DNA of 19,512 nucleotides from Deltaproteobacteria bacterium. Lineage in GTDB: Bacteria; Desulfobacterota; Binatia; UBA9968. This document shows positions 1 to 7,319 of the stretch, piece by piece; the stretch's first letter is position 1; each line of letters begins with the position of its first letter. A model generated the notes under the pieces. The model had not been told where the DNA came from, made no database searches, and saw only the letters and a list, made by a program, of their open reading frames with translations. A program made the position numbers and the translations under genes. The stretch lies in NCBI GenBank assembly GCA_005878685.1, contig VBLN01000002.1:11340-30851 (forward strand). The letters are read 5' to 3'.

Positions 1-82
1 GGCGGCAGAAAGAGCAAAATATACGAGGTGAGCGAAGTTGGGTTTGGCTTCTTCACTGCAGCTAGTGGGGACTCTCGAGCAG

Positions 83-790
83 TTAGAAGGTTTCCGTCGA
101 GGGACGGATGTCAAGCTCGTGCGTCCAAGCGTTCTTGGGCTGCTTGAGCGCATAGATGACAGCGTCGGCGATGGTATCTGGAGGAATCAAGGTTTCGGCG
201 GGCCGACTGGGTTCGCGGCCGCGAATTCTAGGCGTGTCGATTTGTCCATCGACAATGAGATGGACCACGTGGATGCCTTTGGGATGGAACTCCCGAGCGA
301 GCGATTGGCCGAGGATGCGGAGGGAGGATTTGGCGATCGCCAGCGGAGCAAAGCCCGCACGACCACGGAGAGAGGCCGTAGCGCCGGTTAAGGAGATAAA
401 GCCGTGGCCAGCCTTGAGCATCTCCGGAATGACGGCCTGGGCCAGATGGATGGCTCCCATCACTCCAACCTCGAAGGATTGCCAGATCAACTCGGGCTCG
501 AGATCGAGGAAGTGTCCCCGCCCAAAGCCACTGGCATTATACGCTATAGCCGTTACGGATCCGAGCTCACCGCGGATTTTACCTACCGCCTCAAACACGC
601 CGGTTCTCTGCGTAACGTCAACCGAAAGCGCGACGGCTTTGCCTCCACGAGAGCGGATTTGGTCTGCGACGGGCTCGGTAGATTGGGGGCTGCGGGAGAG
701 GAGGCCAACCGAGTAGCCTTCTCTGCTGAAGGCTCGCGCTAAGGAAGCTCCTAAGCCAGGACCGACGCCGGCAACGATGGCGGTCTCCAT
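83..790 (-). CDS. SDR-family protein, atypical (catalytic Ser/Tyr missing)
   Basis: This 235-residue protein has the Rossmann fold of short-chain dehydrogenases/reductases. The glycine-rich dinucleotide loop is GVGPGLG (residues 8-14), followed by the D58 motif and an NAS motif (85-87) matching the usual NAG. The K of the YxxxK motif is K154, but the Tyr position is L150, and the Ser position 13 residues before it is A137. The classical proton-relay pair is therefore absent. The following stretch (KGIHVVHLIVDG, 171-182) fits a sub-branch of SDRs that, as I recall, often has Phe instead of Tyr here. NAD(P) binding is likely; the substrate and even redox activity are uncertain. The gene starts 4 bases after the stop of the decarboxylase-like gene on the same strand, so the two are probably co-transcribed. 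The ATG start at 790 keeps the glycine motif near the N-terminus, as expected. Confidence 0.85.
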   Translation of the reverse strand: METAIVAGVGPGLGASLARAFSREGYSVGLLSRSPQSTEPVADQIRSRGGKAVALSVDVTQRTGVFEAVGKIRGELGSVTAIAYNASGFGRGHFLDLEPELIWQSFEVGVMGAIHLAQAVIPEMLKAGHGFISLTGATASLRGRAGFAPLAIAKSSLRILGQSLAREFHPKGIHVVHLIVDGQIDTPRIRGREPSRPAETLIPPDTIADAVIYALKQPKNAWTHELDIRPSTETF

Positions 791-794
791 GAGT

Positions 795-1757
795 TCAGCC
801 CGCTCCTACTTCAGCGAAGAGATCCTCGAGCGCCATCTTGCCCCCGATGAAGCCCTGCTCCTGGGAATATTGCATGAGGGTTTCGAGGTTTTTGCGGTTG
901 GCTGCGCCGAGTCCGTAAACCCACGGATCTCTGCCCAGGATCTCTTCCTGTTCTTCGAGGGCATGGCGAAACCAGGCTAGGGCTACCCTTCTGGGATTTT
1001 CCATTCTCTTGTAAGCGATCTCCTTGGCTTTCTCAAAGGCTTGAAACAGATTGGCTGGAACCCAGGGATGACGTTCGACGACTTCCTGCTTGATAGCGGT
1101 GGTGTGCATTATGGGGAAGATACCCGTTCTGTGGTAATAGGCGATTTCCAGCTCTTTGTAGTTGGGAAAAAGGCGTCCAACCCTGGGGTCTCGGTCTAGG
1201 ATCGGCGTGATCAGTTCGGGGTGGATGAGCGCGTCGAGTTCTCCCTCCACGATCATACGCTCAACGCTCTTTCCCGGCGCTATTTTTTGTAGGGAAAGAT
1301 CCTTAGGCAGGACAATTTCCACCTCTTCCTCATCCTGTTTATACCAGTGCACTTTTTTATGCGGCACCTGGAACTCATGCTCGAGGATACCCCGAATCCA
1401 GAGATTGCTTGTGGCGGAGAAGTTACGCAGCCCCACTTTTTTACCGATCAGGTCTGTGGGTTTATGAATGCCCTTGCTCGTGTTGATGAAGGTGAAGCCG
1501 TGGCGGAAGCGCCTATGGAGGAAGACCGGGATGGCGATAAAAGACTGGCCGCGGAACTTAGCGGCCAAAAAGTTCGACATGGAGAGCTCTGCGATATCGA
1601 ACTCGCGCTCTCGGATCATGCGCCAGTGGCGGATGTCCGAGGTCATATCGGTCAGGACGGTAAGCTCGATGCCATTCGGCTGCACTGTCCCTTCTATGAG
1701 GGGACGCACGATCTCATAATCCCCGCAGGCTAAGGTCAGATGAAGTTTTTTGGACAC
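795..1757 (-). CDS. 4,5-dihydroxyphthalate decarboxylase-like protein (NMT1/PBP-like fold)
   Basis: The 320-residue protein resembles the family annotated as 4,5-dihydroxyphthalate decarboxylase (Pht5-like), which shares the two-lobe fold of NMT1-type substrate-binding proteins. Family-like features are the N-terminal LTLACGDYEIVRPL, the FDIAELSMSNFL segment, the FPIMHTTAI stretch and the C-terminal DPWVYGL(x)ANRKNLETL. There is no signal peptide, which argues for a cytoplasmic enzyme rather than a periplasmic receptor. It would remove a carboxyl group from a dihydroxy aromatic acid, but the true substrate cannot be read from sequence. Translation starts at GTG (1757) and I see no strong ribosome binding site before it. 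It is the first gene of a two-gene minus-strand unit with the SDR gene and is divergent from the secreted binding protein at 1865. An uncharacterised binding protein is the main alternative. Confidence 0.8.
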   Translation of the reverse strand: MSKKLHLTLACGDYEIVRPLIEGTVQPNGIELTVLTDMTSDIRHWRMIREREFDIAELSMSNFLAAKFRGQSFIAIPVFLHRRFRHGFTFINTSKGIHKPTDLIGKKVGLRNFSATSNLWIRGILEHEFQVPHKKVHWYKQDEEEVEIVLPKDLSLQKIAPGKSVERMIVEGELDALIHPELITPILDRDPRVGRLFPNYKELEIAYYHRTGIFPIMHTTAIKQEVVERHPWVPANLFQAFEKAKEIAYKRMENPRRVALAWFRHALEEQEEILGRDPWVYGLGAANRKNLETLMQYSQEQGFIGGKMALEDLFAEVGAG

Positions 1758-1818
1758 GAGGTCTATCTATCACGGTTTAGTGGAATTTTCCAAAGCAGAG
1801 ACAACGCCCTTGAAATGA

Positions 1819-1848
1819 TTGACACCCCCTGACCCTATTTGTTATGGG
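1819..1848 (+). promoter_or_regulatory. Possible sigma70-type promoter before the first binding-protein gene
   Basis: A perfect TTGACA (1819-1824) is followed 18 bases later by TATGGG (1843-1848) preceded by TG one base upstream, an extended -10 arrangement. The start of transcription would fall near 1855, leaving only about 10 bases of leader and placing the GGAGA site at its very end. That is tight, so the assignment is weak. Confidence 0.3.
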
Positions 1849-1855
1849 TCTCAAC

Positions 1856-1860
1856 GGAGA
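1856..1860 (+). promoter_or_regulatory. Ribosome binding site fixing the start at 1865
   Basis: GGAGA lies 4 bases before the ATG at 1865. It supports that start over the in-frame ATG at 1844, which would put seven polar residues before the signal peptide. Confidence 0.6.
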
Positions 1861-1864
1861 ACAG

Positions 1865-2848
1865 ATGAGTTTTCGAGGAATCCTTTTACCAGTCTTACTC
1901 GGCGTTGTGTCGCTGGCCCCAAGCTCGTGGGCGCAAACGAAAGTGAGAATCAATTGGACTGCGGTCACCGGAGCGCAGAGCGGCGTCTATGTCGCCCAGG
2001 AAGAGGGGCTTTTCAAGAAAAATGGTTTGGAGGTTGAGCTGATCCACATTCCTTCTAGCTCAAGGGGTATTCAGGCGATTCTCGCCGGCGAGCTAGCCTT
2101 GTCCTACATGGACGGTCTCAACACGGCTCAAGCAAATCTCAAAGGGGCTGGTCTCGCCCTTGTCGCAGGTGCAACCAATCGCTTTGTCTTTTCGCTTATG
2201 GCCCGACCCGAGATCAAGAGAGTCGGCGATCTCAGAGGAAGGAAGATCGGGATTACCCGCATCGGCTCCTCGACGCATACTGCAGCCCTGTACGCATTGA
2301 ACCAGGCCGGTCTTAAACCCAACGACTACCAGATCCTTCCGTTGGTGGAAGTCCCCAACATACTGACAGCGCTCATGGCTGGCCAGATTGATGCGGGAGT
2401 GGTCTCGCCACCCACGAACAGCCGGGCGCGCAAGGCGGGATTGAATGAGCTTGTCAATCTGGCGAAAGATGGGCCTGAGTATGTCTCGGTTGCGGTTGGT
2501 ACGACTCGTTCGTACATCAAGGCGAACGAGGATATCGTGCGACGTGTCGTGCGTTCGTATGCTGAAGCGGTTCATTTATTCAAGACCAACAAACAGGTTG
2601 GCATCAGGACTCTGCAAAAGTACACCAGAGTGAAGGATCAGGATATCCTGGAAGACGCCTACGGCCAGTTCCAAGAGTATCTTGAAACCATCCCCTATGT
2701 GAGCAGAAAGGGAATGGAAGCCGTCGTCGCTGAGCTAGCGGAAAAGGAGCCTCAAGCCAGGCAGGCTAAAGCCGAAGACTTCATAGATATGCGTTTCATG
2801 AACGAGCTTGAGAAGGAAGGCTTCTTCAAGAAGCTATGGGGAAAATAG
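1865..2848 (+). CDS. Secreted ABC-type substrate-binding protein (NMT1/SsuA-like)
   Basis: From the preferred ATG the protein is 327 residues. It opens with a Sec signal peptide (MSFRGILLPVLLGVVSLAPSSWA) with a likely cut before QT. The mature part has the two-lobe binding-protein layout of the NMT1/THI5/SsuA group: the GVYVAQEEGLFKKNGLEVELI strand-helix, the IQAILAGELALSYM pocket segment, the LRGRKIGITRIGSSTHTAALYAL region and a second lobe with LTALMAGQIDAGVVSPP. Such proteins capture a small molecule in the periplasm for an ABC importer, but no permease or ATPase gene is in the window. The gene heads a plus-strand trio with an amidohydrolase and a second binding protein, suggesting the ligand may also be the amidohydrolase's substrate. 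The ligand is unknown. Confidence 0.88.
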   Translation: MSFRGILLPVLLGVVSLAPSSWAQTKVRINWTAVTGAQSGVYVAQEEGLFKKNGLEVELIHIPSSSRGIQAILAGELALSYMDGLNTAQANLKGAGLALVAGATNRFVFSLMARPEIKRVGDLRGRKIGITRIGSSTHTAALYALNQAGLKPNDYQILPLVEVPNILTALMAGQIDAGVVSPPTNSRARKAGLNELVNLAKDGPEYVSVAVGTTRSYIKANEDIVRRVVRSYAEAVHLFKTNKQVGIRTLQKYTRVKDQDILEDAYGQFQEYLETIPYVSRKGMEAVVAELAEKEPQARQAKAEDFIDMRFMNELEKEGFFKKLWGK

Positions 2849-2930
2849 CTAAGATTCCGCGATTGTTCCTAAGTTTTCTGTAACCCTCCATTTACCTCTT
2901 ACCCTAATTGGAAAACTACATGAGGATGAG

Positions 2931-4028
2931 ATGAAAACTGGGTTTGATACTATCGACGCCGACGGCCATATCGAAGAGGCTCATATCAACTGGAAAGAGC
3001 GCCTGCCCGAGAAATATCAGGATGCTGCGCCAGAGCGGCGTCCAGGGGCCGATGGCCACTCGCGCTTGTTCATAGAGGGAAAGGCATGGCCCAAACCCAA
3101 CGGCGCGGCCCTCGGTGTTGGCGGGCCCTACAGCCGTCCCCATCCCAGGCGGCCGGGGATGACCGATCCCAGGGCGAGGCTTGCGGACATGGACTCCGAG
3201 GAGATCGATATCGCGGTTCTGTTCGGCGGTGCTCTGGGGGGAAGCATCCCGGCGCTAGAGGATGCCGACTTTGCCGCAGCCTTGGCACGCGCGCGCAACA
3301 CATGGGTGGCGGAGTATTGTTCGGCGAACGCCGCTCGGTTGAAGGCGGTCGCGGTTCTTCCTCAGCAGGATATCGCCGCAGCCGTTGCCGAGCTCAACCG
3401 GGCGGTGACCGAGCTTGGCTTTATGGGCGTCGCCCTGCTACCGAACCTGCGCGGCAAGCATTTGGGGGATCCCTATTTCTTTCCGATCTATCAGACGGCG
3501 GAGCGTCTCAATGTGCCGATTTGCGTCCACATGTTTTTAGGCCGCTACGGCTCCGAGGCTACCGGTACGCTTCGATTTGATAAGTTTTTTTACTCCCACC
3601 TTTTTGGCCATCCCTTCGAGCAGGCGATCGCCCTGGCGGTGATTTTAGGAGAGGGGTTGCTCGACCGATTTCCGCGGCTTCGCTTCGTCTTTCTGGAAGC
3701 CGGCTGCGGTTGGCTGCCTTACTGGCTCGATCGCCTGGATGAGCACGGGGAAGTCCTCGGAGTCCAGCTGCCAGCGCTCAAAGAGAGGCCGAGCCAGCTG
3801 CTCAAACGAGGGCAGTTGTTTTTTTCCTGCGAAGCCGACGAGACGGAACTGGCTCATGTGGTGGAGGTGGTGGGAGACGACTGTATCGTCTTCGCCTCAG
3901 ACTATAGCCACTTCGATAGCCACTACCCTGGCGCCTCGAAGCCGATCGTTGAGCATGCAAAGTTGAGCGATCTCTCCAAGCGGAAAATTCTGAGCGAGAA
4001 TTGCCGCAGGCTCTATCCTCTCGGCTAG
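2931..4028 (+). CDS. Amidohydrolase-family protein (amidohydrolase_2 / ACMSD-like)
   Basis: This 365-residue protein has the metal-dependent TIM-barrel layout of the amidohydrolase_2 family, which includes ACMSD and o-pyrocatechuate-type decarboxylases. Visible features are the N-terminal DADGH (residues 9-13, in place of the commoner DxHxH), H200 in VPICVH, the LEAGCGWLPYWLDRLDEH segment (255-272) and the metal-ligand Asp in FASDYSHFD (D324). These proteins hydrolyse or decarboxylate small cyclic or aromatic acids; the substrate is not predictable here. The ATG at 2931 is preceded by a GAGGATGAG purine stretch acting as ribosome binding site. It sits 82 bases after the first binding-protein gene and 3 bases before the TTG of the second, so the three genes are likely one transcript. 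Confidence 0.88.
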   Translation: MKTGFDTIDADGHIEEAHINWKERLPEKYQDAAPERRPGADGHSRLFIEGKAWPKPNGAALGVGGPYSRPHPRRPGMTDPRARLADMDSEEIDIAVLFGGALGGSIPALEDADFAAALARARNTWVAEYCSANAARLKAVAVLPQQDIAAAVAELNRAVTELGFMGVALLPNLRGKHLGDPYFFPIYQTAERLNVPICVHMFLGRYGSEATGTLRFDKFFYSHLFGHPFEQAIALAVILGEGLLDRFPRLRFVFLEAGCGWLPYWLDRLDEHGEVLGVQLPALKERPSQLLKRGQLFFSCEADETELAHVVEVVGDDCIVFASDYSHFDSHYPGASKPIVEHAKLSDLSKRKILSENCRRLYPLG

Positions 4029-4031
4029 CGC

Positions 4032-4973
4032 TTGGCGCGTATGGCCACTGCGATTGGGCTCGCGCTTTTCTTCTTCCTCACCTTCGCGGCCGCGGCCGGC
4101 GCGGAAAACGTGAAGGTCGGGATCCCTTCACTTACGGTCACGATGCTGCCTCTGGCCGTGGCCAAAGAGCGCGGCTATTTCCAACAAGAGAATCTCAGCG
4201 TCGAGCTTGTCCTCATGCCTGCGGCGCTGAATATCAAAGTCCTTCTGAGCGGCGAGATCGGCTACGCCAGCACGGTCGGTTCTGCGGTCGTCGCCGCGCT
4301 ACGCGGCATCGACGTTCGGGTGGTGATGTTGTTTGTGGATCGGCCCCTGCTCGATCTGGTGGCCCCTCCGGAGATCAATTCAATCGGCGATCTGAAGGGG
4401 AAAGTGATCGGCATCTCCTCTCGTGGCGGTCTTCATGACGTGACGGTGCGCAGGATGCTGCAGCAGTCGGGGGTCGATCCGGCGCAGGCGACCCTGCTCG
4501 CGGTCGGCGGACAGGGGGCGATGCTGGCTGCGGTGAAGAGCGGCCGGATTTCGGCCGGGCTGCTCAATCCTCCGCATAACTTCTTGGGTTATCGGGAGGG
4601 ACTTAAGAACCTGGGCTTCGCTGGCACTTATATTCGGATTCCGAGCACCGGTCTGGTTACCATGCGGGAGCGGCTGGAGCGCTCTCCAGATCAGGTACGT
4701 CGGATGGTGCGGGCACTGACGCGAGCCCGCGCGTTCGCGCGGGAAAACAAGCCTCAGGCGGTCCTGATGCTAAAGAAATTTTTGCAGCTTCAGGATGAAG
4801 ATCTGGTCGCGAAGATCTACGACTATCACAAAAGGGCGGAGACACCGGATGGAAAAATCGACGCCGACCTAGCCGCTGAGACGATACGCGAGACCCGGCA
4901 GACAGAAGGGATCGCGCGCGACGTACCCGTCAGCCAGCTCTTCGATTTCTCCTATCTTGATGCGGCGCGCTGA
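4032..4973 (+). CDS. Secreted ABC-type substrate-binding protein (NMT1-like), second copy
   Basis: A second NMT1-type binding protein of 313 residues from TTG (4032), or 310 from the ATG at 4041, which is also plausible. The N-terminus is a signal peptide (MATAIGLALFFFLTFAAAAGA before EN). The mature part shows AVAKERGYFQQENLSVELVLM, the VLLSGEIGYASTVGSA pocket segment and LKGKVIGISSRGGLHDVTVRRML. It follows the amidohydrolase stop by only 3 bases with no clear ribosome binding site, so translation is probably coupled to that gene. It is related in fold to the protein at 1865 but clearly divergent in sequence, so a recent tandem duplication is unlikely. No permease or ATPase partner is present, and the ligand is unknown. 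Confidence 0.87.
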   Translation: MARMATAIGLALFFFLTFAAAAGAENVKVGIPSLTVTMLPLAVAKERGYFQQENLSVELVLMPAALNIKVLLSGEIGYASTVGSAVVAALRGIDVRVVMLFVDRPLLDLVAPPEINSIGDLKGKVIGISSRGGLHDVTVRRMLQQSGVDPAQATLLAVGGQGAMLAAVKSGRISAGLLNPPHNFLGYREGLKNLGFAGTYIRIPSTGLVTMRERLERSPDQVRRMVRALTRARAFARENKPQAVLMLKKFLQLQDEDLVAKIYDYHKRAETPDGKIDADLAAETIRETRQTEGIARDVPVSQLFDFSYLDAAR

Positions 4974-4979
4974 AGGTTG

Positions 4980-5675
4980 CTATCGCCGGGCCTTCCTTGC
5001 CCGGCGAACAAAGTAGTCCCACATGGAGCCTAGGCGATGAGGCGTGTAGATTTGTTCGAACTTGATCTTTGCTTCCTCGTCGCTTGTCCATGAGGGCTCA
5101 CCGGAAGCGGTGGCGAGCAATTGGATGCGGCAGGCCTTCTCCAAAAAGACCGCGTAGAGGGTCGCCGCCCGAATGGATTCGCCGACGACCGTCGAGCCGT
5201 GGTTTTTCATGAGGACGCCACGGTACTTTCCCAGCGTTTTGGCCACCTCGCGGCCTAGCTCGGGTGAGCGGATCAAGGCAGTTGTGTAGTCGAATAGGGG
5301 CAGCCCATCATAGAATATTGAGCCCTCGTGGCTTATCGGCCGTAGCGGCTGACGTAAAGAGCCAAAGGCGATGGCGTAGGGTGGATGGGTATGGACGACG
5401 CAGTTGACGTCCGCTCTGGCGCGATAGACCTCAGTGTGGATGAAGACCTCGGAGTGGCGCTCGTATCTGCCTTCAATTTTCTTCCCGTCCAGGTCGCAGA
5501 CGATAATATGCTGAGGCCGAATCTCTTCGAAGCCGAAGCTATGCGGCTTCATCAGGATTTTTTCCTCCTTAGGGATGCGCACAGAGACATGGCCGAGGAT
5601 GTTGTCCCAGTGACCCTCCTGTGCGAGGATGTTGCAGGAATAGGCGAGATCTTCTTTGAGCTCTTTCAGCTTCAT
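4980..5675 (-). CDS. Class II aldolase/adducin-family protein
   Basis: From the ATG at 5675 the protein is 231 residues, the usual length for L-fuculose-phosphate-aldolase-like and AraD-like enzymes. The zinc ligands are the HTH pair H95 and H97 and the third His H159 in MKNHG. E76 in RHSEVFIH sits where the catalytic Glu of the family lies. These enzymes cleave or epimerise hydroxylated substrates, or decarboxylate hydroxy acids, using a metal-bound enediolate. An ATG 33 bases upstream is in frame, but GGGAG 5 bases before 5675 favours the shorter form. It is the third gene after aldehyde dehydrogenase and the CoA ligase, separated from the ligase by 77 bases holding a nested inverted repeat. 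The substrate is unknown; a role in processing an aromatic or hydroxy-acyl compound is inferred only from the neighbours. Confidence 0.88.
   Translation of the reverse strand: MKLKELKEDLAYSCNILAQEGHWDNILGHVSVRIPKEEKILMKPHSFGFEEIRPQHIIVCDLDGKKIEGRYERHSEVFIHTEVYRARADVNCVVHTHPPYAIAFGSLRQPLRPISHEGSIFYDGLPLFDYTTALIRSPELGREVAKTLGKYRGVLMKNHGSTVVGESIRAATLYAVFLEKACRIQLLATASGEPSWTSDEEAKIKFEQIYTPHRLGSMWDYFVRRARKARR
4984..5006. repeat. GC-rich hairpin at a convergent gene junction
   Basis: CGCCGGGC (4984-4991) and GCCCGGCG (4999-5006) form a perfect 8-bp stem with a 7-base loop. It lies inside the last codons of the aldolase-like gene and 10 bases past the stop of the plus-strand binding-protein gene. 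A position between convergent genes suits transcript-end stabilisation for both strands, but no T-run follows on either strand, so it is not a standard intrinsic terminator. Confidence 0.5.
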
Positions 5676-5680
5676 AACTT

Positions 5681-5685
5681 CTCCC
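5681..5685 (-). promoter_or_regulatory. Ribosome binding site fixing the aldolase-like start
   Basis: On the minus strand GGGAG (followed by AAGTT) stands 5 bases before the ATG at 5675. No comparable site precedes the longer in-frame start at 5708. Confidence 0.65.
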
Positions 5686-5694
5686 AGTTGTCGT

Positions 5695-5750
5695 ATGGTT
5701 CCGTTCAAACAGTTCCAAACATTTTGAACGGTTTAAACGCCTGGAACCAT
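5695..5750. repeat. Nested inverted repeat between CoA ligase and aldolase-like genes
   Basis: Outer arms ATGGTTCC (5695-5702) and GGAACCAT (5743-5750) are perfect complements. Inside them CCGTTCAAA (5701-5709) and TTTGAACGG (5723-5731) are also perfect complements, sharing two bases with the left outer arm. A palindromic GTTTAAAC (5731-5738) sits beside the inner right arm. The element begins 2 bases after the ligase stop on the minus strand and ends 19 bases before the aldolase start, so it fills most of the gap. It could be an RNA hairpin tuning expression within the operon, an intergenic REP/MITE-like repeat, or an operator. Confidence 0.75.
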
Positions 5751-5752
5751 TA

Positions 5753-7291
5753 CTAATTCGTTCGTAGTCGAAATCGCTGAATCTTACCTGTGACGGTTTT
5801 GGGCAGCTCGTCGACGAAATCGATACAGCGCGGATATTTGTAGGGGGCGAGCTTGTTCTTGACCAGCGACTGAAGCTCGTCCTTGAGTTGGTCGCTGGGC
5901 TTATACTCGTTTTTAAGCAGCACATAGGCCTTAGGCTTGAGCAGGCCATCGTGGTCGGGCTGTCCCACCACGGCGGCTTCGAGAACCGAGGCATGCTCCA
6001 ACAGCGTGTTTTCGATCTCGATGGGCGAGACCCATAGGCCGCCGACTTTGAGCATGTCGTCTGATCGGCCGCAGTACCAGTAATAACCCTCTTCGTCTCT
6101 GTAATAGGTATCGCCGGTTTTCAGCCATTCTCCCAGCATTGTTTTCTTAGTTTGCTCATGCTTGTTCCAGTAGTAGGGAGCGTTGGCGTCACCTTTCACG
6201 AGCAAGTTTCCCACCTGGCCGATGGGGACTTCGCGTCCCTCGTCGTCGACGATCTTCGCCTCGAATGCCGGCGTTACTTCGCCGCTGCTTCCGGGCTTTG
6301 CCCTCCCGGGCCGGTTGGCGAGAAAGTCATGGGTCGCCTCTGTGGAGCCGACGACGTCCAGTAACTCCAGGCCGTACTTCTCTTTCCACTGATGGAAGAG
6401 CGCCGGTGGCAGCGGCTCGCCCGAAGAGAGACAGGCCCTGAGAGAGCTCAGATCGTAATTTCTCTCCACGCGCAGCAGCCGGGCGTACAGCGTGGGCACG
6501 GAGAAAAAAAAGCTCGGGCGATATTTTTCGATTACCCGAAGAATCTTTTCCGGATCCGGTCGCTCGGGCCAAAGGACTGTGGAGGCGCCAAAGCGGAAGG
6601 GAAAATAGAGCGAGTTCCCGAGACCGTAGGCGAAGAAGAGCTTCGAGGCGGAGAAGCAGATATCATCTTCCTTCATTCCCAGAACGGGTTTTACAAAGAG
6701 ATCCGTGATCGTGATCATATTGTGCTGCAGGTGAACTGCTCCTTTGGGAGAGCCGGTGCTTCCGGAGGTATAGCCCCACCAGGCGACGTCGTCCTTGCTG
6801 GTCGGTTCCGGCTCCAAGCGGGTGGAGGCCTTCGAAGCGAAAACTTCAAAGGAGATAGCCCGGCCCCTCGGCTTTCCGACCACCAGCACGCCTTTAAGCT
6901 GCCTGGGTTTGTTCCAGATCGATTCAAATTCCGGCAGGACCGACTCATGGATGACGGCGATCTTCGCTCGACTGTCTTGAAGCAGATAGTCGTAGTCCTT
7001 TGCCTTCATCCAGGGGTTGGTAGGAATGGGCACGGCGCCGATTATGATGGCGCCAAAGAAGCTGAAGGCGAATTCGGGAGAGTCGGGCAGGACCAACAGA
7101 ACGCGCTGTTCGATGTCCGTGCCCAGCTCTTTCAGGACATTTCCGGTCTGATTGACCTTCTCGTAAACGTCCTGGTAAGTAAATGTTTGGTCCTGATAAT
7201 AGATGGCGACTTTTTTGCCCCGACCTTGAGCGATGTTCTCGTCCACAAAAGTGGTCGCGGCATTGTAGATGTCAGGCAGATCAAGTTTCAT
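5753..7291 (-). CDS. Benzoate-CoA-ligase-family AMP-dependent ligase
   Basis: This 512-residue adenylate-forming enzyme activates a carboxylic acid as acyl-AMP and transfers it to CoA in the cytoplasm. The phosphate loop is TSGSTGSPKG (175-184), the A5 motif is GSTEATHDF (315-323), the TGD motif is at 392-394 with the GRSDDMLKVGG hinge at 408-418, and the C-terminal PKTVTGKIQR (497-506) holds the catalytic Lys K503. The segment SASKLFFAYGLGNSLYFPFR (214-233) is characteristic of the benzoate/4-hydroxybenzoate-CoA ligase branch, making an aromatic acid the most likely substrate; other carboxylates cannot be excluded. It lies 28 bases after the aldehyde dehydrogenase stop on the same strand, and the ribosome binding site is weak. 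Together the two suggest an aldehyde to acid to acyl-CoA route. Confidence 0.9.
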   Translation of the reverse strand: MKLDLPDIYNAATTFVDENIAQGRGKKVAIYYQDQTFTYQDVYEKVNQTGNVLKELGTDIEQRVLLVLPDSPEFAFSFFGAIIIGAVPIPTNPWMKAKDYDYLLQDSRAKIAVIHESVLPEFESIWNKPRQLKGVLVVGKPRGRAISFEVFASKASTRLEPEPTSKDDVAWWGYTSGSTGSPKGAVHLQHNMITITDLFVKPVLGMKEDDICFSASKLFFAYGLGNSLYFPFRFGASTVLWPERPDPEKILRVIEKYRPSFFFSVPTLYARLLRVERNYDLSSLRACLSSGEPLPPALFHQWKEKYGLELLDVVGSTEATHDFLANRPGRAKPGSSGEVTPAFEAKIVDDEGREVPIGQVGNLLVKGDANAPYYWNKHEQTKKTMLGEWLKTGDTYYRDEEGYYWYCGRSDDMLKVGGLWVSPIEIENTLLEHASVLEAAVVGQPDHDGLLKPKAYVLLKNEYKPSDQLKDELQSLVKNKLAPYKYPRCIDFVDELPKTVTGKIQRFRLRTN

Positions 7292-7319
7292 GCTGATGGC
7301 TCATAGCTGAGTGCTGTTT

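Noticed and set aside
1..82. Left edge after the SDR stop
   Set aside because: I looked for a terminator or another gene end; only a weak 4-bp inverted match is present, so nothing is called.
1865..4973. The two NMT1-type binding proteins as a recent tandem duplication
   Set aside because: They share the fold but little sequence, and the amidohydrolase lies between them; independent origin or ancient divergence is more likely.
6392..7306. 304-codon plus-strand frame opposite the CoA ligase
   Set aside because: It is antisense to a gene with all adenylation motifs and has no family signature of its own.
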